From JBFXAN01 sp050184225 (GTDB lineage Bacteria; Chloroflexota; Dehalococcoidia; CAUJGQ01): DNA of 9,324 nucleotides. The stretch spans positions 1 to 9,324 of the forward strand of contig JBFXAN010000222.1 of NCBI GenBank assembly GCA_050184225.1, written 5' to 3'. Below, one piece after another: positions 6,738 to 9,324 of the stretch (position 1 is its first letter; each line of letters opens with the position of its first letter). Both the position numbers and the translations under genes were made by a program. The notes beneath the pieces were generated by a model, which ran no database searches, was not told where the DNA came from, and was given only the letters and a program-made list of their open reading frames with translations.

Positions 6738-6911
6738 CGCTCTCTGCAGACTTGGCTCACCGAGGTCGCGAAGCCACCGGTACGTCCGACGCCTTATCGA
6801 TTGAACAGGTGTAGTCACGTGCTCCCCCACCGAACACGAGATGCAGCCGATCGGATGGATGCGATGCTCCGGACAGCAACCAGCTGACGGTCTGCCCGCG
6901 TGCAGAGAGCG
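6738..6911. repeat. 11-base perfect inverted repeat bounding 174 bases
   Basis: CGCTCTCTGCA at 6738-6748 is the exact reverse complement of TGCAGAGAGCG at 6901-6911, with 152 bases between the arms. The match does not extend outward or inward, and the flanks show no short direct repeat that would mark a transposition target site. It could be the ends of a decayed miniature element, or chance; in a gap of this size a match of this length is uncommon but not impossible. Confidence 0.35.
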
Positions 6912-7249
6912 GTCACGCTTCCTGTGGACCGTTCACCACGCACACGGCTAGCGCGTGTTCGGAGGTAGGCAGAGCGCCGGATCGGCACCCTCGCGCGAAC
7001 CGGGGCAAACTCGCGATGCAGACCTTGGCTACCAGCCTGGAGGTTCCGGCGGTTGCGAGGATGGCGCTCATGCGATCGTCCTCATCGCAGTGCGTTGAGA
7101 CGCGTTGGCCCTAGCGGCACATCGCGCGAGCCAATCTCTTTCCCAATAGGACGCCCATCGTACTTACTGTGATCAACGCCCAGAAGCTGGCAAAGCAGCC
7201 GGACGGAGGTTGCTGTTGCGCATCATGCAAAGTTGTGATCAGCGCGTGC

Positions 7250-7280
7250 CGATCCGTGAGGGAGTGCATTGCACGGATCG
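7250..7280. repeat. Hairpin with a nested alternative hairpin downstream of the TauE/SafE-like gene
   Basis: CGATCCGTG (7250-7258) pairs perfectly with CACGGATCG (7272-7280) around a 13-base loop. Partly inside it, GTGCA-T-TGCAC (7264-7274) is another perfect inverted repeat that shares bases 7272-7274 with the larger stem, so the two structures compete. It lies 46 bases past the stop of the minus-strand permease gene, a place where a terminator or RNA-stabilising hairpin would be expected. Neither strand has a following T run, so it is not a canonical intrinsic terminator. Confidence 0.4.
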
Positions 7281-7326
7281 CTTGACGTAGCATTGCCCGC
7301 GGTCGGCACTCAGAAGCTCACTCCAG

Positions 7327-8130
7327 TCACGAAACATGCCTGCCAACACTCACCACGACTGGTACGATTGCGGCAACGCCTGTCACGAGGAGGAGTATCG
7401 CTACGAGAATGCGAAAGACGCCTTCTGAGAGGTGCGCACGGATGTGCCGGCCGAGCCAGCCGCCCGCCAGCAAAGCGGGAATGGCGAATACCACCATTTG
7501 TAGTATGGGTTCGGAGACGCGTCCGGCGACTGCAAGACCTCCAACCGACGCGAGACTACCAAGTAAGACGTATGACGAATTCGTTCCGACAAATGCGGCG
7601 GTTGGATAGCGCAGCGCAAGCAGGTACAGCGCTACTGGAGGGCCACCCATGCTTGTCGCGGTTCTGAGCGTGCCGCTGCATGCACCCACGAAGAGTGAGG
7701 CAGTGACCGGACGGCGTGGCTGGTCGAACGTGGCGCCGCGGAGTGTGAGGAACGTCGAGAACAAGATGACCAGTGCCACGAGGAGTCGAAGGGGGAGGGG
7801 ATCTGCCAGCACCAGCAACGCTGCACCGATGGGCACACCAACCAAACTTCCCGCGGTTAGACCACCGACCACCCTCCAGCGCGCGTGTCGCCATAATTCC
7901 ATGACGATGACCAAGGACGAGATCGGACCCAGTAGTATGCTGATGGCTATCGTGTCCTTCAAACCCCAGAACAACGACAACAGCGGCACCAAGACGAGTG
8001 CGAAGCCAAATCCGACGGCTGCTTGGCAGACCGCTGCGAGGAAGACGAATCCGACCACCAATGCTATCAGCATGAATCGCTCATCAATTGCTGATAGTTG
8101 ATGTGCACTGCTCCACAGGGCAGCACTCAT
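7327..8130 (-). CDS. TauE/SafE-family membrane permease (sulfite/organic anion exporter-like)
   Basis: A 267-residue integral membrane protein of the TauE/SafE (formerly DUF81) family, which includes exporters of sulfite, sulfoacetate and other small organic anions. It is almost all hydrophobic, with about eight membrane segments. The first repeat starts near residue 21 and contains CQAAVGFGFALVLVPLL (35-51). The second contains the family hallmark GGPPVALYLL (162-171) after GACSGTLRTATSM. The start at 8130 directly follows the SDR stop (TGA then ATG), which suggests translational coupling, because the site itself has little Shine-Dalgarno. The ATG at 8073 (residue 20) would give a protein beginning right at the first membrane helix and cannot be ruled out. 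Pairing with an SDR and acyl-CoA enzymes hints at export of a pathway anion; the cargo is unknown. Confidence 0.87.
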   Translation of the reverse strand: MSAALWSSAHQLSAIDERFMLIALVVGFVFLAAVCQAAVGFGFALVLVPLLSLFWGLKDTIAISILLGPISSLVIVMELWRHARWRVVGGLTAGSLVGVPIGAALLVLADPLPLRLLVALVILFSTFLTLRGATFDQPRRPVTASLFVGACSGTLRTATSMGGPPVALYLLALRYPTAAFVGTNSSYVLLGSLASVGGLAVAGRVSEPILQMVVFAIPALLAGGWLGRHIRAHLSEGVFRILVAILLLVTGVAAIVPVVVSVGRHVS

Positions 8131-8976
8131 TCACCGTGCCAACCCATCAAGTTTCGGCAGCCGTAGCACGTACAGTCCCTTCTCCGCGATCCGATCGGCG
8201 TGGCGCAGCAACTCATCCAGATCGTCCCCGATATGGATGAAGTGTCCGGCGAGGGCATCTCCGCGACCGGATGCCAAGAACAGGCAAAGATCTGCTGCGC
8301 GTTCGGGTGGCACCCATGGCCCGAGTGTCCGCATTTGCTGTGGATGGGAAGCGACGTCAGCATCAGAAGGGCTTGAGTGTCGCCGCCGATTCGTCATCGC
8401 CGTCCGCACAAGGCCCGGGCTGATTGCGAAGATGTGCACGCCGTACGGCCGCGCTTCTGCCGCGACACTATCAGTGAACCGGAGCACCGCCGCCTTCGAA
8501 CCCGCATAGTCCGACCCATACGGATTCGTGCGGATCGCAGAGTTGCTCGCGACATTAACGATACGTCCGCGCTGCCGTTTGATCATGCCGGGCAGCACCG
8601 CTCTCGTGCACAACGCGACGCCACGGAGGTTGACCTCGACAGTGCGCCACCACCGTTCGGGGTCCGCCTCCCAGAAGTTGCCGCCCCCGCCTCCAATTCC
8701 CGCATTATTGACGATTAGATCGGCCGGACCGAATCGCTCTTCGGTCTGCGCAACCATCGATTGAACTGCGTTCCAGTCGGTCACGTCCACCGGGAGTGCT
8801 AGAGCTTGACCCCCATCGGCCTCTATCTGGGTCGCCGTGTCGACGATCTCGTCACGCGATCGGGCCGCCACCGTAACGGATGCTCCGGACTCTGCCAGAC
8901 GGCGTGCGATTGCACGCCCGATTCCGCGTCCCGCGCCTGTCACAATCGCGACCTGACCGGTCAGTTCCAATGTCAT
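8131..8976 (-). CDS. Short-chain dehydrogenase/reductase (SDR), classical type
   Basis: A 281-residue Rossmann-fold oxidoreductase, likely cytoplasmic, interconverting an alcohol and a ketone with NAD(P). The cofactor motif TGAGRGIG is at 13-20, VDVTD at 63-67 and NNAG at 90-93. The catalytic set is complete: Asn116, Ser144, Tyr157 and Lys161 (YAGSK). PG at 187-188 follows as usual. AARSR after the second strand suggests NADP rather than NAD, but this is weak evidence. The C-terminal part after the last strand (GHFIHIGDDLDELLRHADRI, from 244) runs about 20 residues beyond simple family members. The ATG at 8976 was chosen because GGAGGG (plus-strand 8984-8989) is 7 bases upstream; a frame extension to 9021 lacks such a site. 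It is first in a two-gene unit with the permease and divergent from an acyl-CoA dehydrogenase. The substrate, perhaps a hydroxyacyl-CoA, is unknown. Confidence 0.93.
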   Translation of the reverse strand: MTLELTGQVAIVTGAGRGIGRAIARRLAESGASVTVAARSRDEIVDTATQIEADGGQALALPVDVTDWNAVQSMVAQTEERFGPADLIVNNAGIGGGGGNFWEADPERWWRTVEVNLRGVALCTRAVLPGMIKRQRGRIVNVASNSAIRTNPYGSDYAGSKAAVLRFTDSVAAEARPYGVHIFAISPGLVRTAMTNRRRHSSPSDADVASHPQQMRTLGPWVPPERAADLCLFLASGRGDALAGHFIHIGDDLDELLRHADRIAEKGLYVLRLPKLDGLAR

Positions 8977-9138
8977 GCAGATTCCCTCCAGCGGCGCCTT
9001 TGGCTCGAACGCGTGATACAAGGCAGCGCCGGCGAGTGCGCAGCACCAGACGAAACCAGCCTTGTCGCAGTCCCAGGAACACGATGCTGAAATTGCGGAG
9101 CCGATTCAGGCAATCAGATCACTGTTTCGTAGACTGTA

Positions 9139-9160
9139 GCGCATATCGTACGATATTCGC
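9139..9160. promoter_or_regulatory. Near-perfect 22-base palindrome, candidate operator in the SDR/acyl-CoA dehydrogenase divergent region
   Basis: The core ATATCGTACGATAT (9143-9156) is a perfect 14-base palindrome. Beyond one mismatched pair (C9142/T9157) three further pairs match (9139-9141 with 9158-9160), giving 22 bases with a single mismatch. It lies in the 249-base region between the divergent SDR and acyl-CoA dehydrogenase genes. A possible promoter for the dehydrogenase overlaps it: TAGACT (9130-9135), 16 bases, then GATATT (9152-9157). The size and symmetry suit a dimeric repressor of the TetR type, many of which control acyl-CoA genes. No TetR gene is in the window, and the LysR regulator would prefer a different kind of site. 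Confidence 0.55.
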
Positions 9161-9225
9161 ACTCTATGCTTGAATAGATCCAGGGCCTCGACTCGATGTC
9201 AGCGAGCGGTTAGAAGGAGAACGAG

Positions 9226-9324
9226 ATGGTGGACTTCACCTTATCGCCGGCGATCCGGGAGCTCCGGCAGCGGGTGGCGGCGTTCATGGACGAGCACATC
9301 TATCCGAACGAAGAACGGCTGCTG
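9226..9324 (+). CDS. Acyl-CoA dehydrogenase, N-terminal fragment (continues past window)
   Basis: The first 33 codons of a gene cut by the window edge. AAGGAGA at 9214-9220, 5 bases before the ATG, is a strong ribosome site. The sequence MVDFTLSPAIRELRQRVAAF, then MDEHIYPNE, is the typical first helix of acyl-CoA dehydrogenases (FxLSPxxxELRxRVxxFxxExxxP). It differs from the start of the dehydrogenase at 5392, so it would be a second paralogue, not a recent copy. It is divergent from the SDR-permease pair and shares their control region with the 22-base palindrome. Catalytic residues are outside the window, so the exact subfamily cannot be judged. Confidence 0.85.
   Translation, partial: MVDFTLSPAIRELRQRVAAFMDEHIYPNEERLL

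Larger units (their letters stand above)
6685..7326. other. 642-base stretch without a supportable gene
   Basis: The stretch lies between the acyl-CoA dehydrogenase stop and the 3' end of the TauE/SafE-like gene. Short frames exist on both strands: for example a 60-residue one at 7111-7293 minus, and an open frame running on the plus strand from just after the dehydrogenase stop to about 6890. None has a ribosome site or recognisable family sequence. The region holds an 11-base inverted repeat (6738-6748 with 6901-6911), a 6-base inverted repeat TGCGAT/ATCGCA (7071-7089) and a 9-base hairpin (7250-7280). It may be the eroded remains of a lost gene or small element, but I could not recognise any ancestor. 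No T-rich terminator is visible. Confidence 0.55.

Noticed and set aside
7111..7293. 60-residue minus-strand frame with one hydrophobic segment, in the gene-free stretch
   Set aside because: It has no Shine-Dalgarno sequence before its ATG, and the single hydrophobic run is not enough to call a small membrane protein.
1..9324. CRISPR array, tRNA, rRNA, transposase or phage genes
   Set aside because: On reading both strands I saw no regularly spaced repeats, no cloverleaf-like sequence and no recombinase or phage motifs.

Overview
The window is a bacterial accessory catabolic region of moderately high GC, with tightly packed genes and mostly good Shine-Dalgarno sites. It carries eight complete protein genes and two cut by the window edges. 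Nothing in it fixes the taxon. The mix of a peptide-type ABC importer, many acyl-CoA enzymes and an SDR with a long C-terminal tail would fit Chloroflexota (for example Thermomicrobia) or Actinomycetota, but this is a guess. I see no tRNA, rRNA, CRISPR array, transposase or phage gene.

Left part (1-3963, all plus strand): the C-terminal end of a DppB/OppB-type permease overlaps by 8 bases a complete DppC/OppC-type permease. After 130 bases containing a GC-rich hairpin come three crotonase-superfamily (enoyl-CoA hydratase/isomerase-like) genes in a row. By my alignment all three have lost both glutamates that catalyse hydration in classical enoyl-CoA hydratase, yet keep the oxyanion-hole loops. 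They are divergent paralogues, not recent copies. The first two share a C-terminal tail that the third lacks.

Middle part (4023-6684): a LysR-type regulator on the minus strand faces the crotonases tail to tail and is divergent from an acyl-CoA dehydrogenase. The 430-base intergenic region between them holds a TGTATACA palindrome close to the dehydrogenase start. About 640 bases without a supportable gene follow (6685-7326), containing several inverted repeats.

Right part (7327-9324): a TauE/SafE-type membrane permease and a short-chain dehydrogenase form a minus-strand pair with a zero-base junction (stop codon directly followed by ATG). They are divergent from a second acyl-CoA dehydrogenase, of which only the first 33 codons are present. 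The divergent region contains a 14-base perfect palindrome inside a 22-base near-palindrome, the best operator candidate in the window.

Taken together this looks like uptake plus beta-oxidation-like processing of an unidentified CoA-activated acid: acyl-CoA dehydrogenation, crotonase chemistry that is probably not simple hydration, alcohol or keto oxidoreduction by the SDR, and possibly anion export. No CoA ligase or thiolase is in the window. The substrate and the joint pathway are inference.
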